Position numbers and translations under genes: made by a program. The notes beneath the pieces were generated by a model. That model made no database searches. It had not been told where the DNA came from and was given only the letters and a program-made list of their open reading frames with translations. A DNA stretch of 9,198 nt from Draconibacterium sp. (GTDB taxonomy: Bacteria; Bacteroidota; Bacteroidia; Bacteroidales; Prolixibacteraceae): assembly GCA_027011835.1 (NCBI GenBank), contig JALUZN010000225.1, positions 1-9,198 of the forward strand, in the 5' to 3' direction. Positions within the stretch are counted from its first letter, which is position 1. Each line of letters opens with the position of its first letter. This document shows positions 1-6,538 of this stretch, in pieces.

Positions 1-1
1 A

Positions 2-124
2 TTTGAATTTAAGTGGAAAGCAAAATCAAAAACAAGATTACCGGAAACATTTATTAAAACATATAATGCAGAAAGTAAGGTGATTGATAGAACTAATTTT
101 AGGGAGTTTGTAATAATTAAATAG
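2..124 (+). CDS. C-terminal fragment of an ATP-binding protein, DUF4143 type (partial, 5' end outside window)
   Basis: Reading from base 2 gives an open frame of 40 residues ending at TAG 122-124. It begins FEFKWKAKSK and continues with RLPETFIKTYN and a final hydrophobic FVIIK. The aromatic/basic FEFKW segment, then a proline-containing 'P.TF...Y' and a short beta-strand ending in Phe-Val-Ile-Ile, matches how I remember the nuclease-like C-terminal end of AAA+ ATPases carrying DUF4143, which are abundant in Bacteroidota. The ATPase part (Walker motifs) would lie to the left and cannot be seen. The role of this family is poorly defined. The identification rests on a short tail and family memory, so a different protein is possible; the open frame and stop are directly visible. 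Confidence 0.6.
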   Translation, partial: FEFKWKAKSKTRLPETFIKTYNAESKVIDRTNFREFVIIK

Positions 125-295
125 CCAGTGCACAACATTTTGAATAAGTATTGGCAGGAAAAATGCTAAATGTAAAAGTTTATAGCCCGCTTAAACTGCT
201 TGGTGATTTTGATAGAAAATTACCACGCAACCTGCCATCACGAAGAAGATAATTAAACAAATCGAATACGGTGTGAGTTGTAAAAATATCCTTTG

Positions 296-351
296 CCGTT
301 GGCTTCAGCCAACGGATTTATGGAATACAAAAAACAATTGGGCTTCAGCCC
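296..351. repeat. Pair of GGCTTCAGCC palindromes
   Basis: Two palindromes share the core GGCTTCAGCC and have centres 40 bp apart. The first (296-315) has perfect 9-bp arms, CCGTTGGCT and AGCCAACGG, around TC. The second (340-351) has only 5-bp arms, GGGCT and AGCCC, around TC. A reversed copy of the GGCAAAGGAT box abuts the first, overlapping its left arm by two bases, so hairpin and box appear to form one unit in minus orientation. Confidence 0.75.
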
Positions 352-420
352 TGAATAATTTGTTTCTAAAAAAATGATTCTGATAGAATTCTGGCCCGGA
401 GATTGGTTTAATCTCTATGC

Positions 421-484
421 CCGTCCCTTAAAAGGGACGGCAAAGGATATTCTTACTCCGATTTAGCATTGAGTGGCAAAGGAT
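421..484 (+). repeat. 64-bp direct repeat, copy 1 (hairpin plus two GGCAAAGGAT boxes)
   Basis: The unit starts with a perfect 9-bp-arm hairpin, CCGTCCCTT / AAGGGACGG around AA (421-440). It continues through a GGCAAAGGAT box (439-448), a spacer containing ACTCCGATT, and a second box (475-484) exactly 36 bp after the first. It matches copy 2 (735-798) at about 57 of 64 positions by eye, with no gaps. A variant hairpin GAGATT/AATCTC with a 5-nt loop lies just upstream at 399-415. Confidence 0.85.
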
Positions 485-591
485 AATTTTACAACATTAG
501 CATAATACTCATGATTTTTGAATTGCTGATTTAAAATGCGGTTCGCTCCAAAGGAATTGTTTTGCGAGAAATTGCATTACCCATTTTTTTA

Positions 592-722
592 CACCATGCT
601 TTAGCTTGGTGGTGTGCAAGTTCCAGATTTTTTGGCTTTAGCCATTTATTTTCTTTTTCTAAATTTAATGGCTAAAGCCCAAAATAGTTCAATATTTGCA
701 ACCACCAGACTAAAGTCTGGTG
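592..722. repeat. Run of four palindromes with CTTTAG/CTAAAG cores
   Basis: Four hairpins follow each other at 36-38 bp centre-to-centre. The first is 592-611, arms CACCATGCT / AGCTTGGTG around TT with one mismatch. The second is 633-644, TGGCT/AGCCA around TT. The third is near 670-679, GGCT/AGCC around AA. The fourth is 703-722, perfect arms CACCAGACT / AGTCTGGTG around AA. The second and third are also inverted copies of each other (631-648 against 664-684), so they could form one larger stem. No coding frame runs through the block. Confidence 0.75.
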
Positions 723-734
723 TAATATTAAAAT

Positions 735-798
735 CCGTCCCTTGAAAGGGACGGCAAAGGATAATTTTACTCCGATTCTGCATTGAGCGGCAAAAGAT
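735..798 (+). repeat. 64-bp direct repeat, copy 2
   Basis: This is the second copy of the unit at 421-484. Its hairpin has the same arms, CCGTCCCTT and AAGGGACGG, here around GA (735-754). Boxes at 753-762 and 789-798 are again 36 bp apart; the second box carries one change (GGCAAAAGAT). A further, inverted box follows at 826-835, 37 bp on. Differences from copy 1 are scattered substitutions, mostly in the spacer. Confidence 0.85.
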
Positions 799-917
799 AT
801 TTCAGCAATAAATATGGAATTGTTTATCCTTTGCCGTTCATTCAAACAAATGATTTGTTAAATATGGTTTCAGAAAAAAATAGCAAGAGAGTTTTAAGCA
901 GTTGTTAAAAACAATTG

Positions 918-925
918 TAACTTTG
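918..925 (+). promoter_or_regulatory. Probable -7 box of the ugd promoter
   Basis: TAACTTTG fits the Bacteroidota -7 consensus TAnnTTTG exactly. A matching -33 TTTG is not obvious; TTTT at 892-895 is the nearest, with a 22-nt spacer. Transcription would begin near 930, giving a leader of roughly 25 nt before the ATG at 955. A short purine run, AAGGA (942-946), could act as a weak ribosome binding site. The call rests on one box and its position. Confidence 0.5.
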
Positions 926-954
926 TCCACTTAATTTGAATAAGGATTTATACT

Positions 955-2364
955 ATGACGATTCCGAATACTATTAAAACAATAACTTGTATTGGTGCAG
1001 GTTATGTTGGCGGGCCAACAATGGCTGTAATTGCGCAAAAATGCCCCCACATAAAAGTTAATGTGGTTGATATTAACCCCGATAGAATTGCTGCCTGGAA
1101 CGACTCGAACCTGGATAATCTTCCTGTTTACGAACCCGGACTTGCAGAAGTAGTTGAGGAGGCACGTGGTCGCAATCTTTTCTTTTCAACCGAAATTGAG
1201 GATGGAATTCGTGAAGCTGAAATGATTTTTATCTCGGTAAATACGCCCACAAAAGATTACGGTTTGGGGAAAGGTATGGCAGCCGATTTAAAATATGTTG
1301 AATTGTGTGCCCGCCAAATAGCGCGGGTTGCCGAATCGGATAAAATTGTTGTCGAAAAATCGACACTGCCGGTTCGTACTGCCGAATCTATTCGAACTAT
1401 TTTGGAAGCCGAAGGAAACGGACAGCAATTTAAGGTGCTTTCGAATCCCGAATTTTTGGCCGAAGGAACTGCCATTGCCGATTTATATGCTCCCGACCGT
1501 GTTTTAATTGGCGGCGAGCAAGACGAAGAGGGGCTAAAATCGATTCAGGCACTGGCCGATATTTATGCAAACTGGGTAAATCGCGAGAATATTATTACCA
1601 CCCGGTTGTGGTCGTCGGAGTTGTCGAAACTTACTGCAAATGCTTTTTTGGCGCAGCGAATTTCGTCGATTAATGCCATCTCGGCACTGTGCGAAAGAAC
1701 AGGCGCCGATGTGGATGAAATTGCCCGTGCCATTGGTGCCGACACGCGTATTGGCTCAAAGTTTCTTAAGTCGTCGGTGGGGTTCGGCGGAAGCTGTTTT
1801 CAAAAAGATATTTTAAACCTTGTTTACCTTTGCCGGCACTTTAATTTACCCGAAGTTGCCGACTACTGGGAGCAGGTGGTAAAAATGAACGACTACCAAA
1901 AACACCGCTTTGCAAAACAAATTATCGACTCGCTGTTTAACTCCGTTTCAGGGAAAAAAATTGCATTCTTAGGTTGGGCATTTAAAAAAGACACCAACGA
2001 CACACGCGAAAGTGCTGCTATTTATGTGGCGAAAGAGCTGATGTTGGATAAAGCAGAAATTCACGTATTCGACCCGAAAGTAACCGAAGAGCGAATTGTT
2101 GAAGACCTTAAAAATGTTGCCGGTTCGAAAGCCGAATTTAAAGCAATGAAAAAGCTAATTCATTTTCACGATGAACCCTACCCGGCAATGAGCGAAGCTC
2201 ACGCCATTGCAATTTTAACCGAGTGGGACGAGTTTAAAACATACGACTGGAATTCAATTTATAAGAATATGCTTAAACCGGCATTTGTTTTCGATGGCAG
2301 AAATATTCTCGATTCAGCAAAAATGGATGAGTTGGGTTTCCGGTATAAAGGAGTTGGAAAATAG
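955..2364 (+). CDS. ugd: UDP-glucose 6-dehydrogenase, animal-like subtype
   Basis: This cytosolic enzyme oxidises UDP-glucose twice with NAD+ to UDP-glucuronate, a precursor of capsule, O-antigen and exopolysaccharide sugars. The 469-residue protein opens with the Rossmann motif GAGYVG (14-19). Catalytic-site segments are intact: SNPEFLAEGTA with Glu166, LSKLTANAFLAQR with Lys225 and Asn229, and GFGGSCFQKD with the nucleophile Cys281 and Asp285. The C-terminal UDP-binding part includes AFKKDTNDTRES. Length and long stretches (for example VNTPTK, ELSKLTANAFLAQRISS) resemble vertebrate UGDH as I remember it more than the shorter E. coli-type enzyme. Start: the ATG lies seven residues before the first beta strand and is preceded by AAGGA. 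It is a stand-alone gene ending in a strong terminator, with no polysaccharide genes beside it in the window. Function is secure; the subtype is judged by eye. Confidence 0.96.
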   Translation: MTIPNTIKTITCIGAGYVGGPTMAVIAQKCPHIKVNVVDINPDRIAAWNDSNLDNLPVYEPGLAEVVEEARGRNLFFSTEIEDGIREAEMIFISVNTPTKDYGLGKGMAADLKYVELCARQIARVAESDKIVVEKSTLPVRTAESIRTILEAEGNGQQFKVLSNPEFLAEGTAIADLYAPDRVLIGGEQDEEGLKSIQALADIYANWVNRENIITTRLWSSELSKLTANAFLAQRISSINAISALCERTGADVDEIARAIGADTRIGSKFLKSSVGFGGSCFQKDILNLVYLCRHFNLPEVADYWEQVVKMNDYQKHRFAKQIIDSLFNSVSGKKIAFLGWAFKKDTNDTRESAAIYVAKELMLDKAEIHVFDPKVTEERIVEDLKNVAGSKAEFKAMKKLIHFHDEPYPAMSEAHAIAILTEWDEFKTYDWNSIYKNMLKPAFVFDGRNILDSAKMDELGFRYKGVGK

Positions 2365-2383
2365 AGTAGTAATACACTTATAA

Positions 2384-2425
2384 AATAACAAGCCCGAAAT
2401 GAATCTTCATTTCGGGCTTGTTATT
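2384..2425. terminator. Bidirectional terminator between convergent ugd and the rnf operon
   Basis: The hairpin has perfect 18-bp arms (2384-2401 and 2408-2425) closed by the 6-nt loop AATCTT. The core is GC-rich (AGCCCGAAATG / CATTTCGGGCT) and the base is AT-rich. It lies 19 bp after the ugd stop and 17 bp after the rnfA stop, which read towards each other. On the minus strand the stem is followed by TTATAAG, so the T-rich tail suits the rnf direction best. On the plus strand the T-rich part is within the stem base (TTGTTATT). Confidence 0.9.
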
Positions 2426-2442
2426 CTGGAAAACAGGAGGAA

Positions 2443-3015
2443 TTAAACCAACCCCGAAAATCCCATAAATGCCATAGCTAAAATACCTGCAGCAATTAAT
2501 GCAATTGGAGTTCCTTGTAATCCTTTCGGAACATTTTGTGTTTCGAGATGCTCGCGAATACCGGCAAAAATTACAAGAGCCAATGCAAATCCTATTGCAT
2601 TCGAAATGGCAAAAACAACACCTTCAACAAGATTAAATTCTTTTTGAATGGTAAGCAGTGCAACTCCTAAAATAGCACAGTTGGTTGTAATCAGTGGAAG
2701 GAAAATTCCGAGCGCCTGATACATTGGCGGACTCACTTTCTTTAAAATTATTTCAACCATTTGTACCAGCGCTGCAATAATAAGAATAAACACAATGGTT
2801 TGCAGGTACGCCAGCCCGAGCGTATTAAGAATGTAGTTCTGAATAAGATAGGTAACAATGGTTGCCAAAACCAATACAAAAGCTACGGCACCACCCATTC
2901 CAATTGCAGTCGATATTTTTTTGGAAACACCCAAAAACGGGCAGATTCCAAGAAACTGCATTAATACAATGTTGTTAACTAATATTGCACCGATTATAAT
3001 AATTAGATAATTCAT
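2443..3015 (-). CDS. rnfA: Rnf complex subunit RnfA (ion-translocating electron transport membrane protein)
   Basis: RnfA is an integral membrane subunit of the Rnf complex, homologous to RnfE and to NqrD/NqrE of the sodium-pumping NADH:quinone reductase. The 190-residue protein is almost wholly hydrophobic, with about six membrane segments in an inverted-repeat arrangement. Each half carries the conserved cysteine: GICPFLGV (Cys25) and TTNCAILGV (Cys113). In the family these pair with the two RnfE cysteines to hold an Fe-S cluster inside the membrane. It is the last gene of the operon, 11 bp after rnfE and 17 bp before the terminator stem. It has a strong Shine-Dalgarno, AGGAGG, unusual in this operon. 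Length is typical for the family. Confidence 0.95.
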   Translation of the reverse strand: MNYLIIIIGAILVNNIVLMQFLGICPFLGVSKKISTAIGMGGAVAFVLVLATIVTYLIQNYILNTLGLAYLQTIVFILIIAALVQMVEIILKKVSPPMYQALGIFLPLITTNCAILGVALLTIQKEFNLVEGVVFAISNAIGFALALVIFAGIREHLETQNVPKGLQGTPIALIAAGILAMAFMGFSGLV

Positions 3016-3022
3016 TTTTTAT

Positions 3023-3028
3023 CCTCCT
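3023..3028 (-). promoter_or_regulatory. Strong ribosome binding site of rnfA overlapping the rnfE stop codon
   Basis: On the minus strand the sequence reads TTAGGAGGATAAAAAATG. The rnfE stop TAG (3029-3027) shares its last two bases with the AGGAGG element, which lies 7 nt before the rnfA ATG. A ribosome terminating on rnfE would sit on the rnfA start site, which suggests translational coupling of the two partner subunits. Confidence 0.75.
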
Positions 3029-3611
3029 AACTTTTTCTGATTTGGTTAATAAAAGCAATTAAATAGCCAAGAACAATAAATGCTCCGGGAGCTAATACAA
3101 AAATTAAGCTCACATAATTTTCGGAATAAAGAGCGATATCGAAGATTTTTCCACTACCGAGAATTTCGCGAATACCACCAAGTAAAACAAGGGCAAAACT
3201 AAAACCAAGACCAATGCTCAGTCCGTCGATTGCCGACGATAAAACTCTGTTTTTCGATGCAAATGCTTCGGCACGGCCCAGTACAATACAGTTTACAACA
3301 ATTAACGGAATAAATAGTCCTAAACTTTTATAGAGTGCGGGTACGTAAGCCTGCATCATAAGTTGCACTACCGTAACAAAGGCTGCAATAATTACAATAA
3401 AACTCGGAATTCGTACTTTTTCGGGAATAAAGCTTTTTACCATCGAAATTACAATGTTTGCCATTACCAAAACAAAAGTGGTGGCCAGTCCCATTCCCAG
3501 TCCGTTCATTGCCGACGATGTTACCCCGAGTGTGGGGCACATACCCAGCACCAAAACAAATATCGGATTCTCTTTAATAAATCCTTTTGTAAAATTTTTC
3601 CACTGGTTCAT
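3027..3611 (-). CDS. rnfE: Rnf complex subunit RnfE (RsxE/NqrD family membrane protein)
   Basis: RnfE is the membrane partner of RnfA in the Rnf electron-driven ion pump. The 194 residues contain about six hydrophobic segments. The family hallmarks are present: ENPIFVLVLGMCPTLGV with Cys25, and IPLIVVNCIVLGRAEAFA with Cys108, followed by GLSIGLGFSFALVLLGGIREILG. Together with RnfA Cys25 and Cys113 this supplies the four cysteines for the shared intramembrane cluster. The ATG at 3611 begins 4 bp after the rnfG stop, and the N-terminus fits the family (a short amphipathic stretch before ENP). No Shine-Dalgarno is visible; the upstream sequence is A-rich, as is common in Bacteroidota. Confidence 0.95.
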   Translation of the reverse strand: MNQWKNFTKGFIKENPIFVLVLGMCPTLGVTSSAMNGLGMGLATTFVLVMANIVISMVKSFIPEKVRIPSFIVIIAAFVTVVQLMMQAYVPALYKSLGLFIPLIVVNCIVLGRAEAFASKNRVLSSAIDGLSIGLGFSFALVLLGGIREILGSGKIFDIALYSENYVSLIFVLAPGAFIVLGYLIAFINQIRKS

Positions 3612-3615
3612 AATT

Positions 3616-4221
3616 CTATTTTTTATTGCCCGAATTAGATTCTAAGTTTTTTTCGTATGTATTGTAAGCGCGTACAATTGCGTCTAAAAATGCTCTCGAC
3701 GAGATGGTCGACGCTGTAATTGCGTCAATGTCGCCACCGTCTTTTGTAACCTCAAACTTTGTTGTTTTCGGATTTTTACCAATTATACTCTGTTTGGGTT
3801 TATCGGTACTTTTAAACCAGGTTGCCATTTTCGACCCCAGTCCCGGTGTCTCGGCGTGTTCTAAAACCTGATAACCATAAAAGTTCCCTTCTTTATCTAT
3901 TCCTGTCATAATTGTTACCAGTCCGCCAAAACCTTTTTTTGTGTATGTTTTGATGGCGGTTCCAACCAGTTCGTTGTTTTTGTAAGCAACAAAGAAATCT
4001 AAACTGTCGCCGCCTTTTTCGGCAAGAACTTTAAAAGGGGCACTTAATTTATCGAACTCGGGAAGTACCGTTTTAATTGCCTCTTTTTGTGCCTTCTCTT
4101 TGGCTGCAGCAATGGGAGCTTCGGTTAATGTATAAACATACCCGAGTGTGCCACCTGCAATTAATGTAATTACTAAAAGCGTAATTACCATATTTAAAAA
4201 TGTCGATTCACGTTGTGCCAT
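3616..4221 (-). CDS. rnfG: Rnf complex subunit RnfG (covalent FMN protein)
   Basis: RnfG carries electrons on an FMN attached to a threonine by a phosphoester bond, on the outer face of the cytoplasmic membrane. The 201-residue protein has one N-terminal membrane anchor (about 10-31) followed by a soluble FMN-binding domain. Motifs seen are HAETPGLGS (122-130) and DAITASTISS (166-175), in which Thr172 is the expected attachment residue (family pattern S/T-x-x-T). The flavin is normally attached by ApbE, which is not encoded in this window. The start is supported by GGAGG at 4235-4231, 9 nt upstream and inside the end of rnfD; the gap to rnfD is 2 bp. Length is normal. Confidence 0.95.
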   Translation of the reverse strand: MAQRESTFLNMVITLLVITLIAGGTLGYVYTLTEAPIAAAKEKAQKEAIKTVLPEFDKLSAPFKVLAEKGGDSLDFFVAYKNNELVGTAIKTYTKKGFGGLVTIMTGIDKEGNFYGYQVLEHAETPGLGSKMATWFKSTDKPKQSIIGKNPKTTKFEVTKDGGDIDAITASTISSRAFLDAIVRAYNTYEKNLESNSGNKK

Positions 4222-4223
4222 TT

Positions 4224-5192
4224 CTATTTTCCTCCAAATCTTTTTGGTTTAACATAGTTGTTTATGAGTGGCGTAAACGCGTTCATAATTAATATTGCGA
4301 ACGAAATTCCTTCGGGATACGCACCAAACATTCGAATGCTGATTGTAATTAATCCAATTCCAACACCAAAAATAATTTGTCCTTTCGGTGTCATTGGCGA
4401 AGTGACCATATCGGTAGCCATAAAAACGGCTCCAAGCAATAATCCTCCCGATAAAATCTGATAGGCAGGATTGATGTATACGTCGGGATTAATTAACCAG
4501 AAGATTGAAGCAATTATGGCAACCGTAGCAATTACTGCTACCGGAATGTGCCAGGTAATTACTTTTTTCCAAAGCATATAAAGCCCACCCAAAACAATTA
4601 ATACAGCCGACATTTCACCCAGCGAACCACCCGTGTTTCCAATTAACATATCGGTAATCGACGGTAAGCTGTTCAATGCGTCGGCAATAGAAGTGCTCTC
4701 TTTAATAATACCCAGTGGAGTAGCGGCAGTTACGGCATCAATTCCGCTTTTAATATTTACCGGCCACGATGTCATTTGAACCGGGAACGAGATTAAAAGA
4801 AATACACGCCCTACCAGTGCCGGGTTAAAAATGTTTCCTCCCAAACCTCCAAACGAAAGTTTTGCAATACCAATTGCTGCAAGTGCTCCAATAATTATTA
4901 TCCACCACGGCAAATTCGACGGAACGTTAAACGACAGTAAAATACCGGTTATCAGAGCCGAACCATCGGTAACGGTTGGTTTTACTTTTAACAGGAATTT
5001 TTGAATAAGGTATTCGAAAGCCAGCGAGGCTACTACTGCTATTAAGGTAACCCGAAGTGCATCGAGTCCAAAAACAAATACCGACCACGCCAGCAATGGA
5101 AGCATGGCATAAACAACCCTGTACATTATTTTCTGGGTCGAATCGTTCGAGTGAACGTGTGGCGACGGTGCTACTGTAAATATTTTCTTCAT
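4224..5192 (-). CDS. rnfD: Rnf complex subunit RnfD (membrane protein with covalent FMN)
   Basis: RnfD is a multi-spanning membrane subunit of the Rnf pump, related to NqrB, carrying a covalently bound FMN. The 322-residue protein has a short cytoplasmic N-terminus containing SPHVHSNDST, then roughly nine to ten hydrophobic segments. Conserved blocks are TDGSALITGILLSFNVPSNLPWW (75-97), GGNIFNPALVGR (118-129) and DAVTAATPL (152-160), where Thr158 is the likely flavin attachment residue. FMATDMVTSPMTPKGQ (257-271) follows, then GAYPEGISFAILIMNAFTPLI near the C-terminus. It starts 11 bp after the rnfC stop. Length is slightly below the E. coli homologue but usual for this group. The attachment residue is assigned by motif, not by experiment. 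Confidence 0.95.
   Translation of the reverse strand: MKKIFTVAPSPHVHSNDSTQKIMYRVVYAMLPLLAWSVFVFGLDALRVTLIAVVASLAFEYLIQKFLLKVKPTVTDGSALITGILLSFNVPSNLPWWIIIIGALAAIGIAKLSFGGLGGNIFNPALVGRVFLLISFPVQMTSWPVNIKSGIDAVTAATPLGIIKESTSIADALNSLPSITDMLIGNTGGSLGEMSAVLIVLGGLYMLWKKVITWHIPVAVIATVAIIASIFWLINPDVYINPAYQILSGGLLLGAVFMATDMVTSPMTPKGQIIFGVGIGLITISIRMFGAYPEGISFAILIMNAFTPLINNYVKPKRFGGK
4231..4235 (-). promoter_or_regulatory. Ribosome binding site of rnfG within rnfD
   Basis: On the minus strand GGAGG lies 9 nt before the rnfG ATG, inside the last codons of rnfD. Only rnfG and rnfA in this operon have such a clear Shine-Dalgarno. Upstream of rnfB, rnfC, rnfD and rnfE the sequence is A-rich with no GGAG core. 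Confidence 0.65.
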
Positions 5193-5203
5193 TATTCAGT
5201 TTG

Positions 5204-6532
5204 TTATTTTCTTGAACGAATGATTTGTCCTACTTTCCCTTTTCCGTAACGGATATAATCTAATAACGGACGGTGCGACGGGCAGGTAAAACTACACGAA
5301 CCACACTCAATACAATCCATTACTCTTTCTTCTTCGGCACGGTCGAAAATATGTTTCTCTCCCAAAGTCATTAAAAGATAGGGCTCAAGTCCCATCGGAC
5401 AAACCGAAACACAACGTGCGCAACGAATGCAATTTAATACTTCACCCCGTTTCGACTCCTCCTCCTGCATCAATAAAATTCCGGAAGTTCCTTTTGTAAC
5501 TGGCACATCTAACGACGGAATTGCGCGTCCCATCATTGGTCCGCCACTAATTACTTTTCCGGTGTTTTCGGGTAATCCGCCGGCCGCTTCAACCAATTCC
5601 GATGTGGCTGTTCCCACTCTAACTCTAAAGTTCGAAGGTTTCGAAACGCCTTTTCCGGTAACGGTAACTATCCGCTCAAAAAGCGGTTTATTTTTCTGAA
5701 TGGCCTCGTAAACGGCAAATGCAGTTCCTACATTACTTACAACAGCGCCAACTGCAATGGGAAGTGCTCCCGAAGGAACTTCTTTTCCGGTAACTGCATT
5801 TATCAGCTGTTTTTCGCCTCCTTGCGGGTATTGAACTTTTAAAGCAACAACCGAAACACCTTGGTACTCTTTTGCTTTCTCGGTAAGTAGCTGAATGGCA
5901 TCGGGTTTATTGTTCTCAATGCCAATTACTGCTTTGTTAACCTGTAGCGATTTCATTAACAGTTGAATTCCAACCATTATCTCGTCGGCTTTTTCGAGCA
6001 TCAAACGGTGGTCCGAAGTCAGGTACGGTTCGCACTCAACACCGTTCAGTAAAAGCACTTCGGCTTTCATTCCCTTTGGTGGAACCAGTTTTACGTGGGT
6101 AGGGAAAGTTGCTCCTCCCAGTCCCACAATTCCGGCCTCCTGAATTTTTTTAACAATTTCAGAACCGTCGAGGTTAAACTCTTTTACCAACTCTTCTGTG
6201 CGGTCTATCTCCTCCATCCATTCGTCGCCGGCAACATCAATAAAAATACCCTGTTTCGAATAGCCCGAACTGTCGGCCGAAACATCAACCTTTTTAACTT
6301 TCCCCGAAACCGACGAGTGAATGTTGGTTGATACAAAACCACTGCTTTGTGCAATCACCTGACCAACTTTAACTTCGTCGCCACGTTTTACAACGGGGCT
6401 TGCCGGAGCTCCAATGTGTTGAGCTACCGGAATAAATACCGTTTTCGGAAGGGGTAAATTCTCAATTTTTTTATCTGCCGATAATTTATTCTCCGGAGGA
6501 TGTACTCCGCCAAGATTGAACGTTTTTAACAT
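5204..6532 (-). CDS. rnfC: Rnf complex subunit RnfC (NADH-binding flavo-iron-sulfur protein)
   Basis: RnfC is the peripheral cytoplasmic subunit that exchanges electrons with NAD+/NADH. The 442-residue protein has an N-terminal barrel-like domain with KLSADKKIENLP and VVKRGDEVKVGQVIAQ (47-62). A complex-I 51-kDa-like FMN/NAD domain carries GIVGLGGATFPTHVK (134-148), NGVECEPYL (163-171) and YPQGGEKQLI (235-244). Two [4Fe-4S] motifs close the protein: Cys368-371-374-378 followed by Pro, and Cys407-410-413-417 followed by Pro. It lacks the long Ala/Lys-rich C-terminal extension of enterobacterial RsxC, so it is the compact form. The gap to rnfB is 6 bp. The ATG is supported by the conserved MLKTFNLGGVHPPE opening. 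Confidence 0.96.
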   Translation of the reverse strand: MLKTFNLGGVHPPENKLSADKKIENLPLPKTVFIPVAQHIGAPASPVVKRGDEVKVGQVIAQSSGFVSTNIHSSVSGKVKKVDVSADSSGYSKQGIFIDVAGDEWMEEIDRTEELVKEFNLDGSEIVKKIQEAGIVGLGGATFPTHVKLVPPKGMKAEVLLLNGVECEPYLTSDHRLMLEKADEIMVGIQLLMKSLQVNKAVIGIENNKPDAIQLLTEKAKEYQGVSVVALKVQYPQGGEKQLINAVTGKEVPSGALPIAVGAVVSNVGTAFAVYEAIQKNKPLFERIVTVTGKGVSKPSNFRVRVGTATSELVEAAGGLPENTGKVISGGPMMGRAIPSLDVPVTKGTSGILLMQEEESKRGEVLNCIRCARCVSVCPMGLEPYLLMTLGEKHIFDRAEEERVMDCIECGSCSFTCPSHRPLLDYIRYGKGKVGQIIRSRK

Positions 6533-6538
6533 TCTGTT

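Larger units (their letters stand above)
288..835. repeat. REP-like palindrome cluster filling the gene-free region upstream of ugd
   Basis: The 830-bp stretch between the ATPase tail and ugd has no convincing gene. It contains eight or nine short palindromes and six copies of a 10-nt box, GGCAAAGGAT or its complement (288-297 minus, 439-448 plus, 475-484 plus, 753-762 plus, 789-798 plus with one mismatch, 826-835 minus). Five palindromes share one design, 9-bp arms around a 2-nt centre, with quite different arm sequences. This resembles the REP elements of Bacteroidota that are often linked to IS200-like Y1 (RAYT) transposases; that link is inferred, since no transposase is present here. Bases 125-287 and 836-917 show nothing else I can name, apart from a 7-bp-arm palindrome at 845-859. 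Confidence 0.75.

Noticed and set aside
163..252. 29-codon plus-strand frame starting ATG in the left intergenic region
   Set aside because: It is short, with a basic composition ending in Pro-Ser-Arg-Arg-Arg and no recognisable motif or promoter. A hydrophobic frame on the opposite strand (stop at 191-193) is equally unsupported.
421..835. Possible CRISPR array, because of repeats with a 36-bp phase
   Set aside because: The repeated box is only 10 nt, occurs in both orientations, the intervals between the two main units are irregular (about 300 bp), and the spacer itself is repeated. No cas genes are present.
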